Origin: CBDFHJ01 sp965247635
GTDB taxonomy: Bacteria; Chloroflexota; Dehalococcoidia; Lucifugimonadales; Australimonadaceae
Reading direction: 5' to 3'
Length of the DNA: 64,000 nt
Assembly: GCA_965247635.1 (NCBI GenBank)
Contig: CBDFHJ010000008.1
Span: forward strand, 372,001 to 436,000
A model generated the notes under the pieces. That model was not told the DNA's origin. It did no database searches and saw nothing but the letters and a program-made list of their open reading frames with translations. Position numbers and translations under genes: made by a program. Shown in pieces: positions 25,233 to 33,377 of this stretch (the first letter of the stretch is position 1; the number at the start of each line of letters is the position of its first letter).

Positions 25233-26591
25233 TTACCACAACTCGTCGGCGCTTAGATTGTCCCAGCTCGTGCCGGACATCAGGTCGGCCCAGAACTTGT
25301 AGGTCCGGCGTTGGTTCATCTCGGTGGTCATCTGCTCGGCGATGAGGCCACGGTCAACGAGCCACGGCACCTTGCTCTCGCGCTGGTCGTGCCCGAGACC
25401 GATGGAGTAGTTATAGGGATAGCGCTTGGCGATGGTGCCCTTGCTGGCCCTATGAGCGTAGTTCCAGTTCTCCATGTCGTCCTCTTCGGTCAACCCTGCG
25501 GGCCCGCCGTAGCGAATGAGGTAGTGGCGCATCATGTCCTTCACCTCTTGCGGGGCGTCCCGCTGAACGAAGAACCAGCGCCACTGCTCGGTGTGGTCCG
25601 GGCCGTTGGGCTGCCACACGCACATGGAGTCCCCGGTGCCGGTGGTGCCATTGGGGAAGATGGTCCCGCCGCCGGCGTTCCGCAGCTTGGATCGGTCTCC
25701 CAAGAGCTTCTTGCGGCGCTCGTACGCCTCCCTGAAGTACTCCTCGGCAACCGGGTTGTTGGGGTACGTTGGAGCGTAGGGCTGGTCTTCAAAGTTATAT
25801 CCAAGGGCGATACGGCCGTGGCCGTGGTGGGCGAGGTTGAACATCATGCCGGGACGGCTAACGTTGTCGGTGGTGTGCCGACCCTGCTGGCCGCTGGGGC
25901 TGATGCGCAGCAAGTCCACCGACCGGTGGGTCGGACGCCCATGGTACATATCACCGTTGAAGTTCTCGGCGCCGAACTTCCAGTTGCAGGGTAGCGTCCA
26001 CTTGTAGACGCCGCCGATCACCTCCAGGTCGGCCTCGGAGCCGTCCGGCTTGTCGAACCACATCCCTAAGTATGGCTTGATATCGCCGAGGTACTCCTCG
26101 AAGGAGGGCGCCTTGGGGTCCCACGTGGCCCAGATGGTCCCGCGGAAGCTAGCCATATGCGCCACCTCCACGAGGCCCCATTGCGACTTGTCCAGCTCCT
26201 CCCGGTACGCGTCCTTGTACTGGGGCACGCCCACCAGGCTTCCATCGCCCGCGTAGCTCCACCCGTGGTACGGACACGTGAATACCGGCGTGTTCCCCTC
26301 GTCGTACCGGCACACCTTCATCCCCCGGTGCCGGCACGAGTTCAGGAACACGTGGATCGTGTTGTCCCGGTCCCGGCTCAGGATCACCGACTCCTCCCCC
26401 ATGCGCGAGACGAAGTAGTCGCCTGGCTTCTTCACCTGGTCCTCGAATCCCACGAACAGCCAGCAACGGGCGAACACCTGCTCCTTCTCGATCTCGTACA
26501 GGTCCGGGTCCACGAAGATCTCACGGCTGATGGTGCCGTTCTTCATGTCGACCAGTCCGGTTGCCAACCGCTGTCTGATGTTCAATGCCAT
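25233..26591 (-). CDS. Rieske-type aromatic ring-hydroxylating oxygenase, alpha subunit (2)
   Basis: 452 aa from the ATG at 26591; a longer in-frame start at 26663 has no supporting site. Same architecture as its neighbour: Rieske C-R-H-R-G / C-P-Y-H-G-W pair and 'CNWKFGAENFNGDMYHGRPT' followed by H for the iron. A ~65-residue stretch around the Rieske cluster is identical between the two proteins, while N-terminal and catalytic parts differ, so they probably act on different substrates or as a hetero-oligomer. Gap of 54 bp to the downstream copy; likely one operon. Confidence 0.9.
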   Translation of the reverse strand: MALNIRQRLATGLVDMKNGTISREIFVDPDLYEIEKEQVFARCWLFVGFEDQVKKPGDYFVSRMGEESVILSRDRDNTIHVFLNSCRHRGMKVCRYDEGNTPVFTCPYHGWSYAGDGSLVGVPQYKDAYREELDKSQWGLVEVAHMASFRGTIWATWDPKAPSFEEYLGDIKPYLGMWFDKPDGSEADLEVIGGVYKWTLPCNWKFGAENFNGDMYHGRPTHRSVDLLRISPSGQQGRHTTDNVSRPGMMFNLAHHGHGRIALGYNFEDQPYAPTYPNNPVAEEYFREAYERRKKLLGDRSKLRNAGGGTIFPNGTTGTGDSMCVWQPNGPDHTEQWRWFFVQRDAPQEVKDMMRHYLIRYGGPAGLTEEDDMENWNYAHRASKGTIAKRYPYNYSIGLGHDQRESKVPWLVDRGLIAEQMTTEMNQRRTYKFWADLMSGTSWDNLSADELW

Positions 26592-26688
26592 GGCACCCCC
26601 CACTTGCTTACCTAACGCTCCAAAATTGGCCCTTGGGACCACGGGAATCATACTGCCGTCCAAGAAGGGTGACCAGCATGGCAGGCAC

Positions 26689-26712
26689 TAGGTGTTGGCG
26701 GTCCAACACCTA
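26689..26712. promoter_or_regulatory. Perfect inverted repeat between Rieske operon and thiI (candidate operator)
   Basis: TAGGTGTTGG - CGGT - CCAACACCTA, a perfect 10-bp inverted repeat in the 196-bp divergent region, 98 bp upstream of the oxygenase start and 76 bp upstream of thiI. No T-run follows. Position and symmetry suit a regulator binding site; no regulator gene is adjacent. Confidence 0.45.
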
Positions 26713-26787
26713 CGAAAGACCACTGAGTAGGAAAGCAGGGTTGCCCTCGGCGTAAGATAGAGGGGGTCCCTAACCAGGAGGTGTCCC

Positions 26788-28008
26788 TTGGACGCACCGC
26801 GCGAGGTCCTCATCCGGTTCCACGAAGTGGCGTTGAAGGGCCGAAACCGGCCCCTGTTCATCAACGCCCTGGTGGACGGCGTGCGTCGTGCCACTGACGG
26901 CCTGGGCGTGCGTCGGGTGTGGGCGGTCCATCTGATGGTCCGCATGACCCTGGAGCCTGAGGCCAGCTGGGAGGCGGTGCGCGGGCGGCTTGCCGCCGTC
27001 TCGGGGGTGGCGAAGTTCAGCCTGGCCCACCGGGTGCGGTCGAGTTACGAAGCCATCGAGCCGTTGATACTGGCGCTCGCCGACGAGTCGCAGCCCGCCT
27101 CGTTCCGCATCAGCGCGCACCGGGCGGACAAGCGCTTTCCTCTTACTTCGCGAGAGCTGAACATACGCCTTGGCGCCGCGGTCCAAGCCCGGAGCGATAT
27201 ACCCGTGGACCTGACCAGTCCGGCCCTGGATGTCCACGTGGAGGTCCTGCCGCGGGAGGTCTTCGTATACACCCATGAGGAGCGGGGGGCCGGAGGCCTG
27301 CCCGTAGGGACCGGCGGGCGGACCGTGTGCCTCATGTCCGGCGGAATCGACTCGCCCGTGGCGGCGTGGCGGATGGTCCACCGCGGCTGTGTGGCCACGC
27401 TGGTCCACTTCCATAGCTTCCCACTGGTCGAGGGCCGCTCGCGGGAAAAGGCCAAGGAGCTGGCGGAGATCCTGACCCGCTACCAGTACGACTCCAGGCT
27501 CTACCTGGTGCCCTTCGCGGACCTTCAGAAGCGGGTGATCCTCAGCGTTCCGGGACCATTGCGCGTGGTGGCCTACCGGCGCTTCATGCTGCGTATCGCC
27601 GAGGCCATCGCCAAGCAAGAGGGCGCCATGGCGTTGGTAACGGGCGAGAGTCTGGGCCAGGTCAGCTCGCAGACGCTTCAGAACATGGCGACCATCGAGC
27701 AGGCGGTGGCGATGCCGGTGCTGCGCCCCCTGGTCGGCATGGACAAGCAGGAGATCATCGACCAGGCCCAACGGCTGGGGACCTACGAGACCTCCATCCT
27801 GCCGGACGAAGACTGCTGCACGTTGTTTGTGCCGCGGTCGCCGGCCACCCGGGTACACGTGGCCCAGATGGAGCGGCTGGAGGCGGAGCTGGACGTGGCG
27901 GGGTTGGTCAGCCAGGCGGTGGCAGGGGCCGATCTGGTGGAATACCACCAGGGCAGCCTGGAACACCCCGCCCAGCCGGCGGTGGCCCCGGCACACCGGA
28001 GCGTGTAG
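26788..28008 (+). CDS. thiI: tRNA 4-thiouridine synthase
   Basis: 406 aa, starting at a TTG with AGGAGG five bases upstream. ThiI adenylates U8 of tRNA and transfers sulfur; it also serves thiamine thiazole synthesis. Seen: 'EVLIRFHEVALKGRNRPLFI' N-terminal domain, THUMP domain to ~165 ('FRISAHRADKRFPLTSREL'), PP-loop 'LMSGGIDSPVAAWRM', 'VTGESLGQVSSQTLQNM', and a C-terminal 'ILPDEDCCTLFVP'. No rhodanese domain, as in many non-enterobacterial ThiI. It sits among catabolic genes without evident functional link. Confidence 0.92.
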   Translation: MDAPREVLIRFHEVALKGRNRPLFINALVDGVRRATDGLGVRRVWAVHLMVRMTLEPEASWEAVRGRLAAVSGVAKFSLAHRVRSSYEAIEPLILALADESQPASFRISAHRADKRFPLTSRELNIRLGAAVQARSDIPVDLTSPALDVHVEVLPREVFVYTHEERGAGGLPVGTGGRTVCLMSGGIDSPVAAWRMVHRGCVATLVHFHSFPLVEGRSREKAKELAEILTRYQYDSRLYLVPFADLQKRVILSVPGPLRVVAYRRFMLRIAEAIAKQEGAMALVTGESLGQVSSQTLQNMATIEQAVAMPVLRPLVGMDKQEIIDQAQRLGTYETSILPDEDCCTLFVPRSPATRVHVAQMERLEAELDVAGLVSQAVAGADLVEYHQGSLEHPAQPAVAPAHRSV

Positions 28009-28231
28009 CACTTATGGGTTGTCCTCCCCCTTGACGGGGGAGGACTGAGGTGGGGGTGAAGGAACAAAAACCCCACACGCTTAGCTTCGCGCGTCCCCAA
28101 GCTACAGAAACCCTCGGCCGGTCCAATGCCTAGGCAGCCGGAGTCCCCGGTGCTATGCTCACCACGTCTGGCGCGAGGCCCGCCGGAGCAGGCCAGGCGG
28201 AATCCCGTGTGCCCGTGTAAAGGAGGAGACC

Positions 28232-29068
28232 ATGACGACTGCTACACAGCTAACGGAAGAGGCGACCAGCAGGTACGCGCAGGCCGGCGGCCACCGGGTT
28301 CATTACAACGAAGCGGGGACCGGCTCAGTGGTAATCATGCTGCACGGCAGTGGCCCCAGCGCCAGCAGCTGGAGCAACTTCGCGCCAAGGAACCTGGCCC
28401 CCCTGTCCGCCAAACACCGAGTGCTGCTGGTGGACCAGCTCAGCTACGGCAAGACGGACTCGGTGGTCCTAACGGAGCCTGGGGAACGGGCCCGGTCGGT
28501 CCGGGACCTGATGGACGCGCTGAGTATCGAAAAGGCTTCGCTGGTGGGCAACTCCATGGGCGGGGGCACGGCCCTCAACTTCACCGTCGAGTATCCCGAG
28601 CGTGTCGAGAAGCTGATCCTCATGGGTTCCGGAGGCGGGGGTGGCGGTAGCCTCTTTGGCCACACGCCCAGCGAGGGTATAAAGGTCGTGAACGAAACGC
28701 ACGAAAACCCCACACCGGAAAACTTCCGGCGGATGTTCGACGTCATGCTCTACGACGCTTCCTCCATCGGCGATGACGTGCTAAAGGCGAGGTCCGAGGC
28801 CGCGCAGGCCAACCCCGCTCACCAGGAGGCGCGACGGAAGTCATCGGCCCCGTTCCGCGACCTAGGCCCTAGCCTGCCAAACATTACCGCCCCTACCCTC
28901 ATCCTGCACGGACGCGACGACCGGGTCGTGCCCATGGAGGGCTCCGTCCGGCTGGTGGGGATCATCCCCAACTCCCGGCTGGTCGTCTTCAACCACTGCG
29001 GCCACTGGATTCAGTACGAGCACGCCGACGAGTTCAACCGCCTGGTGCTGGACTTCCTGGCCCACTAG
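28232..29068 (+). CDS. Alpha/beta hydrolase, meta-cleavage-product hydrolase-like (1)
   Basis: 278 aa; AAAGGAGGAG before the ATG. Seen: oxyanion 'MLHGSGPSASSWSNF', nucleophile elbow 'SLVGNSMGGGTALNF', acid in 'LHGRDDRVVPMEGS' and base in 'NHCGHWIQYEHADEF'. The 'HGSGPSA.SW.NF' start resembles MhpC/BphD C-C hydrolases that open ring-cleavage products. Close to two ring-hydroxylating oxygenases, which supports a role in aromatic breakdown. Exact substrate unknown. Confidence 0.82.
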   Translation: MTTATQLTEEATSRYAQAGGHRVHYNEAGTGSVVIMLHGSGPSASSWSNFAPRNLAPLSAKHRVLLVDQLSYGKTDSVVLTEPGERARSVRDLMDALSIEKASLVGNSMGGGTALNFTVEYPERVEKLILMGSGGGGGGSLFGHTPSEGIKVVNETHENPTPENFRRMFDVMLYDASSIGDDVLKARSEAAQANPAHQEARRKSSAPFRDLGPSLPNITAPTLILHGRDDRVVPMEGSVRLVGIIPNSRLVVFNHCGHWIQYEHADEFNRLVLDFLAH

Positions 29069-29334
29069 CAGGGTTTCCCCTGCACCCACTCGCTGGGTCC
29101 CTATCGACGTGGTCAACGTAGTGCGGCTAAGCCCTCGCCGGATCGCCGGAAAGGTGCCTGTCGCTGGTTTTGAGGGTGGGGCGCACGCGGACGCAGTCCG
29201 GGCAGGGTTTCCCCTGCACCCACTCGCTGGGTCCCTATCGACGTGGTCAACGTAGTGCGGCTAAGCCCTCGCCGGATCGCTGGAAAGGTGCCAGTCGCTG
29301 GTTTTGAGGGTGGGGCGCACGCGGACGCAGTCCA
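29068..29334. repeat. Two-copy 134-bp tandem repeat
   Basis: Copy 1 begins at 29068 and copy 2 at 29202, period 134 bp. Both start GCAGGGTTTCCCCTGC (itself a small palindrome) and end GCACGCGGACGCAGTCC. The copies differ at only two positions as read by eye. Copy 1 overlaps the stop codon of the hydrolase gene. Non-coding; no similarity to CRISPR or known elements recognised. Confidence 0.85.
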
Positions 29335-29359
29335 GATGCGATGTCCCCGTGCCGAAACC

Positions 29360-29394
29360 CATGAACGGCGCTGGCTTGGCCAGCGCCGTTCATG
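29360..29394. terminator. Strong hairpin between convergent hydrolase genes
   Basis: 16-bp perfect stem (CATGAACGGCGCTGGC / GCCAGCGCCGTTCATG) with loop TTG. It lies between a plus-strand and a minus-strand hydrolase gene, 37 bp from the latter's stop. No clear T-run follows on either strand, so a bidirectional terminator or transcript-end stabiliser is inferred from position. Confidence 0.55.
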
Positions 29395-29430
29395 CTACAC
29401 GATCAGGGTGATCGTCGAGAGCCAGGCCCG

Positions 29431-30420
29431 TTAAACCCTAACTGTCGCGACCTGTTCCACCAGGTCCGGGTTCTCCGCCCGGTGCGTAGAGACGCCCGCC
29501 CAGTCGGCGGTCTTGCGGCTCACCTTGCCGTCCCGGAAGAACTCCAGGAACACTTGATTGAACATGTCCGGCTGGTCGGTCTGGCCCTGGTGGCCAGCAT
29601 CCGGGTAGAAGAACTGCCAGTTGGGCAGCGCCTCCTCCTGCATGTACGCATTCTCCACCGGGATGAGCGCGTCGTGCAGGCCGTACAGCATGATGGCCGG
29701 GATGTTGAGCTTGTCGAGCCGGTCCTTGGTGGTGAGCTTCTGCCGCTCTTCCGGGCTGGCCGTGCCATCCATCTGCGGCTGAAGGCTGTCCCAGTACACC
29801 TGGTACGACTCCCGATGGCGGTTGGCCGCCTGGACGCGCATCTCCAACAAGTCATCGGTGATGCGGCTTGGGTCGTTGATGATTATGGCCATGATCTTGC
29901 GCATGGACTCGTGAGTGCCATCGAAGGTGTTGACGTTGATGGGGCCGCCCGGCGGCGAAACCCGCCTGGAGGGGTCCACAAGGTCGCCGACGGTGCCGGC
30001 GATGGGAGCCATGCTGATCACGCGCTCGGGGTACGTTACGACGAAATGCACCGTGTTGATACAGCCCATGGAGTTGCCCGATAGGTGAAACCGGTCGAGG
30101 CACAGCGCGTCGGCGAAATCGCGAACGAACTCCATGTGGCTGATGATCCCCTGGCTGGGCCAGTACGCTTCCCGCGCGTCCGACAACCCAAAGGCCGGTT
30201 GGTCGGGGCAGAACACCCGGAAGCCGTTGGCTCCGAGGAACGGCGCCATGAACCTCCAACCGGCGGTCGCGGAAGACCCGGCGGCTCCGCCATGCAGCAG
30301 GATTACAGCGGGACCCGTATCGCCTGAAGTCATGTAGTGGGCTCGGGCGCCGTTCGCCAGCCTGACCCATCGGCTGGCCATCCCAGGGACATGAATAATA
30401 CCTTCCTCGGTCAGTGCCAT
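29431..30420 (-). CDS. Alpha/beta hydrolase (2)
   Basis: 329 aa. Seen: 'VILLHGGAAGSSATAGWRFM', nucleophile elbow 'FHLSGNSMGCINTVHF', acid in 'LYGLHDALIPVENAYM' and base in 'YPDAGHQGQTDQPDMF'. Same broad family as its neighbours at 28.2 and 31.1 kb but only moderately similar. Probable C-C or ester hydrolase in the catabolic island. The 180-bp gap upstream shows no other feature. Confidence 0.82.
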   Translation of the reverse strand: MALTEEGIIHVPGMASRWVRLANGARAHYMTSGDTGPAVILLHGGAAGSSATAGWRFMAPFLGANGFRVFCPDQPAFGLSDAREAYWPSQGIISHMEFVRDFADALCLDRFHLSGNSMGCINTVHFVVTYPERVISMAPIAGTVGDLVDPSRRVSPPGGPINVNTFDGTHESMRKIMAIIINDPSRITDDLLEMRVQAANRHRESYQVYWDSLQPQMDGTASPEERQKLTTKDRLDKLNIPAIMLYGLHDALIPVENAYMQEEALPNWQFFYPDAGHQGQTDQPDMFNQVFLEFFRDGKVSRKTADWAGVSTHRAENPDLVEQVATVRV

Positions 30421-30600
30421 CGTTCCCTCCTTATTATCGGTCTGCCTTACGTAAATACAGGGGCATTCGCGCTATCGGGCTAGGTTGGCGGGAGCGTAGC
30501 ATGGCTTCAAGATACCGTCAATCATCGGCGCTGGACTTCCTAGCACGTCAAGCGCGGACCCCAGCGAGGGAGGAAGGATAGCCCACCCGCTGAGGGCGAA

Positions 30601-31074
30601 TCACCCTTTGAGACGCTGACCACCCGTAATCATGAGCAGGGCCCTTTCGATGCGTCCCGCCCTGGTCTCGGCCCGCTTGGCCGACTCGATCCAGTCCACG
30701 TACTCCTTCTGGTGGGAGTACGGCATAGCCTCGAATCGGGCTTGCGCAGCCGCGTCGGCGGCCAGGGCATCGCTCAGGTCCGGCGGCACTTCCACGCGCC
30801 GGGGTGCGGTGTCCAGATCGAGGACCACTTCCACCGTGTCGCCGGGCTCCGCGTGGGCCGCCTGCTGTAACGATTTGTTCACCACCGTGAAATGGCCGCC
30901 CTCGCCGTCGGGCATGAGGGAGCTTCGGAATGCGACGCCGTTGACCGTGCCCTGCACCGGTACCCTGGCCTTGCTCCCGTATGCCTCTTCGGCGTTAAAG
31001 GGCACCCTGAGGAACGTCCAGGCACCGACGACGTCGGGGTGAACGAGGGCCGCTTTGAAGACCTGGTGCGTCAC
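30601..31074 (-). CDS. DUF1905 / YdeI-type (OmdA) protein
   Basis: 157 aa. N-terminal DUF1905 beta-barrel ('FLRVPFNAEEAYGSKARVPV' ... 'FRSSLMPDGEGGHFTVVNK') and a C-terminal YdeI/OmpD-associated segment ('PPDLSDALAADAAAQARFEA' ... 'SHQKEYVDWIESAKRAETRA'). The combination is common; function unknown. Starts 9 bp after the stop of the upstream hydrolase, so co-transcribed. Confidence 0.8.
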   Translation of the reverse strand: MTHQVFKAALVHPDVVGAWTFLRVPFNAEEAYGSKARVPVQGTVNGVAFRSSLMPDGEGGHFTVVNKSLQQAAHAEPGDTVEVVLDLDTAPRRVEVPPDLSDALAADAAAQARFEAMPYSHQKEYVDWIESAKRAETRAGRIERALLMITGGQRLKG

Positions 31075-31083
31075 CGGTCGGCC

Positions 31084-31887
31084 TTACCCCAAGAACTCCG
31101 TGACCACCTGGGCGAACTCCTTGGGCTTGCGGGCCAGCGGGATGTGCGCGCCCTCCTTTATAAGCACAAGGTTGCCGTTGGGAAGCAGGTCAGCCGCCTG
31201 GCGGCCGTACTCGGGTGTGATGACGGGGTCGTCGTCGCCCCAAACGACCAAGGTGGGTGTCGTCATGGCGGGCAGACGGGTTGCCAGCCCCCATTCCGCC
31301 CGGATGTCGAGGTCGGCGACGTAGCGAACGATGGCGGCGTAGGCTTCGGCCGTGCCCGGCTGCTCCTGACGGCTGAACTCGTCGTCCACCATGGCATCAG
31401 TGACCGCGTAGGAGCCCTCGAAGGTACGCTCCAAGCTCCGCTGCACGGCGTCGCGGTCCGGCAGCCGAAACTCCCCGGGTGAAGTGGGGGCCGTCGGGTT
31501 GAGGCCGGCGTTGTTCACCAGCACCAGCTTGTCGACCCGCTCGGGGTGCTGATGCGCCACCAGCGCGCAGACCCAACCCCCAAGGGTGTGGCCGACCAGG
31601 CTGGCCCGTTCGATGCCCAAATCGTCGAGAAGGCCGACCAATGTATCGACCCAGAGTGGGAACGAATAGTCCGTTACCGGGCGATCCGAGTGGCCCCAGC
31701 CCAGGTTGTCCACGGCGATGGTGCGGTACCGCTCCGAGAGCAGCTCCATGGCCGGGGCGAACTGGTCGGCGGATGCGTTGAAGCCCAGTCCGTGCAGCAT
31801 GACCATCGGCGCGCCAGTGCCCGCCTCGACGTATCGGATGCGATGGCCGCCAACCTTGGCGTACCGGTTCTCAGAGATCGCTACCAT
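31084..31887 (-). CDS. Alpha/beta hydrolase (3)
   Basis: 267 aa. Seen: 'MVMLHGLGFNASADQFAPAM', nucleophile elbow 'ASLVGHTLGGWVCALV', where the nucleophile position is Thr (G-H-T-L-G-G) and not the usual Ser, acid in 'VVWGDDDPVITPEYG' and His in 'IKEGAHIPLARKP'. The Thr makes ordinary serine-hydrolase activity uncertain. First gene of a two-gene unit with the DUF1905/YdeI protein. Divergent from an MFS transporter. Confidence 0.78.
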   Translation of the reverse strand: MVAISENRYAKVGGHRIRYVEAGTGAPMVMLHGLGFNASADQFAPAMELLSERYRTIAVDNLGWGHSDRPVTDYSFPLWVDTLVGLLDDLGIERASLVGHTLGGWVCALVAHQHPERVDKLVLVNNAGLNPTAPTSPGEFRLPDRDAVQRSLERTFEGSYAVTDAMVDDEFSRQEQPGTAEAYAAIVRYVADLDIRAEWGLATRLPAMTTPTLVVWGDDDPVITPEYGRQAADLLPNGNLVLIKEGAHIPLARKPKEFAQVVTEFLG

Positions 31888-32076
31888 GGGTCACCTCCTC
31901 GTTCGTCGTGACTGAAATCGCCTCACACCCAGCTACCTTGCCTCATGCCCACTACCCTGCGGCGTGAAGGTACCAGGAAGCGCGCCAGGGTGTACAGGCC
32001 TTGCGGGACGTGGAGGGCGTCGGCATACTAGGGTCTCGTCCGCCTCGAAGGATCATCCAGCGTTGGCTGGCGGTCA

Positions 32077-33315
32077 GTGGTGAAGAGAGGTGCGTTGAGA
32101 ACTCAGGAGACACGCTACCGCCTGGTTATCGTGGGCCTGCTAGTGCTCCTCAACTTCACGCTGGGGTTGAACTTCGGCGGCGTGGCGCCGGTCCTATCCG
32201 TGATGATGGAGAGCCTAGACGTAGGCCGGGGGGCTGGGGGCGTACTCGCAGGCGGCGGGCTAGCCGTTATGGCAGTCGCCAGTCTCCCCGCAGGATACTT
32301 GGCCGTCCGGCTGGGGCTAAAGCGGACCATCGCCGCAGGATGGCTGCTCAGCGGGGTCACGGCGCTGACCCCTTTGGCGGACTCTTACGGCTCCGTGCTG
32401 ACGCTGCGGCTCCTCTTGGGCGTGGGGGCTGCCATAGCCTTCCCTGCGACCGGTCCTCTGGTGATGCAATGGTTCCGTCGAAGTCAGGTTGCGCTCATTA
32501 GTGGCGTGATGATTGCCGCCATGTCCGCTGGTCTGGCCGTCTCCCTATTTACTACCGCTCCCGTGGCGGAGGTGTTGGGATGGCAGGAAGCATTGGCGCT
32601 CCAGGGCTTGCTCTCGTTGGGTGGCGGAGTCCTCTGGCTTTTGCTGGGCAGGACAACGGGAACAGCTATAGGCCTAGATGCACAGGCTACATGGCAGCAG
32701 GTGCGGCGCGCCCTCACCACTAAGATCACTTGGCTGGTGGCGCTGGCCGACGCCGGACCCTTTGCCTTATACATAGCCCTGACCTCGTGGCTGCCGACCT
32801 TCTACGGCGAGGAGTTGGGCATGTCGGCCTCCAGAGCAGGCATCCTTACCGGCCTTCTGCCCCTGGTGGGCATATTCGCGGTACTCGTCGGCGGAGCGAT
32901 AGCGTCAGTACCCAGCCGCACACGCCCTCTATTCGTGACCCTAGGGCTTCTGGCATCCCTCTCCGGGTTCGGAGTGTTCCTGCTGGGAGAGGGGCCGCTC
33001 CTATACCTGGCCCTCCTCGGGCTGGGCATCGCGTCCTGGGCCTACCTACCCGCGCTAATGACGCTGCCTATGCAGCTCTCTGAAACGACCCCTGAACAGG
33101 TGGCCATAATCTGGGCGTTGCTCCTGACCACTGGGGGCCTCGTCAGCTTTATTTCGCCGCTTGCCGTAGGGGCCATGGCCGACGCATTGGGCACCTACAC
33201 CCCCGGCTTTACGGTGTGGGCCGTCCTTGCCTTGAGCCTCGCGGCGGCTGGGCTGGCGTTACCAAGGATGGGGGCAAAGCGTGCCGCCGGCGACGAGGCT
33301 AGGGAAGCGGCATAG
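32077..33315 (+). CDS. MFS transporter, 12-helix (organic-acid or cyanate-type)
   Basis: 412 aa from a GTG at 32077; a TTG at 32095 behind AGAGAGG is a credible alternative. About 12 hydrophobic helices. Seen: loop 2-3 'GYLAVRLGLKRTIAAGWLLS' and 'LLLGVGAAIAFPATGPLVMQ' in the motif C region. Next to hydrolases and an oxidoreductase, so uptake of a catabolic substrate is a reasonable inference. Substrate not identifiable. Confidence 0.82.
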   Translation: MVKRGALRTQETRYRLVIVGLLVLLNFTLGLNFGGVAPVLSVMMESLDVGRGAGGVLAGGGLAVMAVASLPAGYLAVRLGLKRTIAAGWLLSGVTALTPLADSYGSVLTLRLLLGVGAAIAFPATGPLVMQWFRRSQVALISGVMIAAMSAGLAVSLFTTAPVAEVLGWQEALALQGLLSLGGGVLWLLLGRTTGTAIGLDAQATWQQVRRALTTKITWLVALADAGPFALYIALTSWLPTFYGEELGMSASRAGILTGLLPLVGIFAVLVGGAIASVPSRTRPLFVTLGLLASLSGFGVFLLGEGPLLYLALLGLGIASWAYLPALMTLPMQLSETTPEQVAIIWALLLTTGGLVSFISPLAVGAMADALGTYTPGFTVWAVLALSLAAAGLALPRMGAKRAAGDEAREAA

Positions 33316-33377
33316 GTAGGCCTCCAAGGTGTAGTAAAGTACGCCCGCAACTTCGAGGAGGGGTACAGGAGCCAGCG

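Noticed and set aside
29068..29334. CRISPR or integron attC explanation for the 134-bp repeats
   Set aside because: Only two units, no spacer/repeat alternation, no cas or integrase gene nearby.
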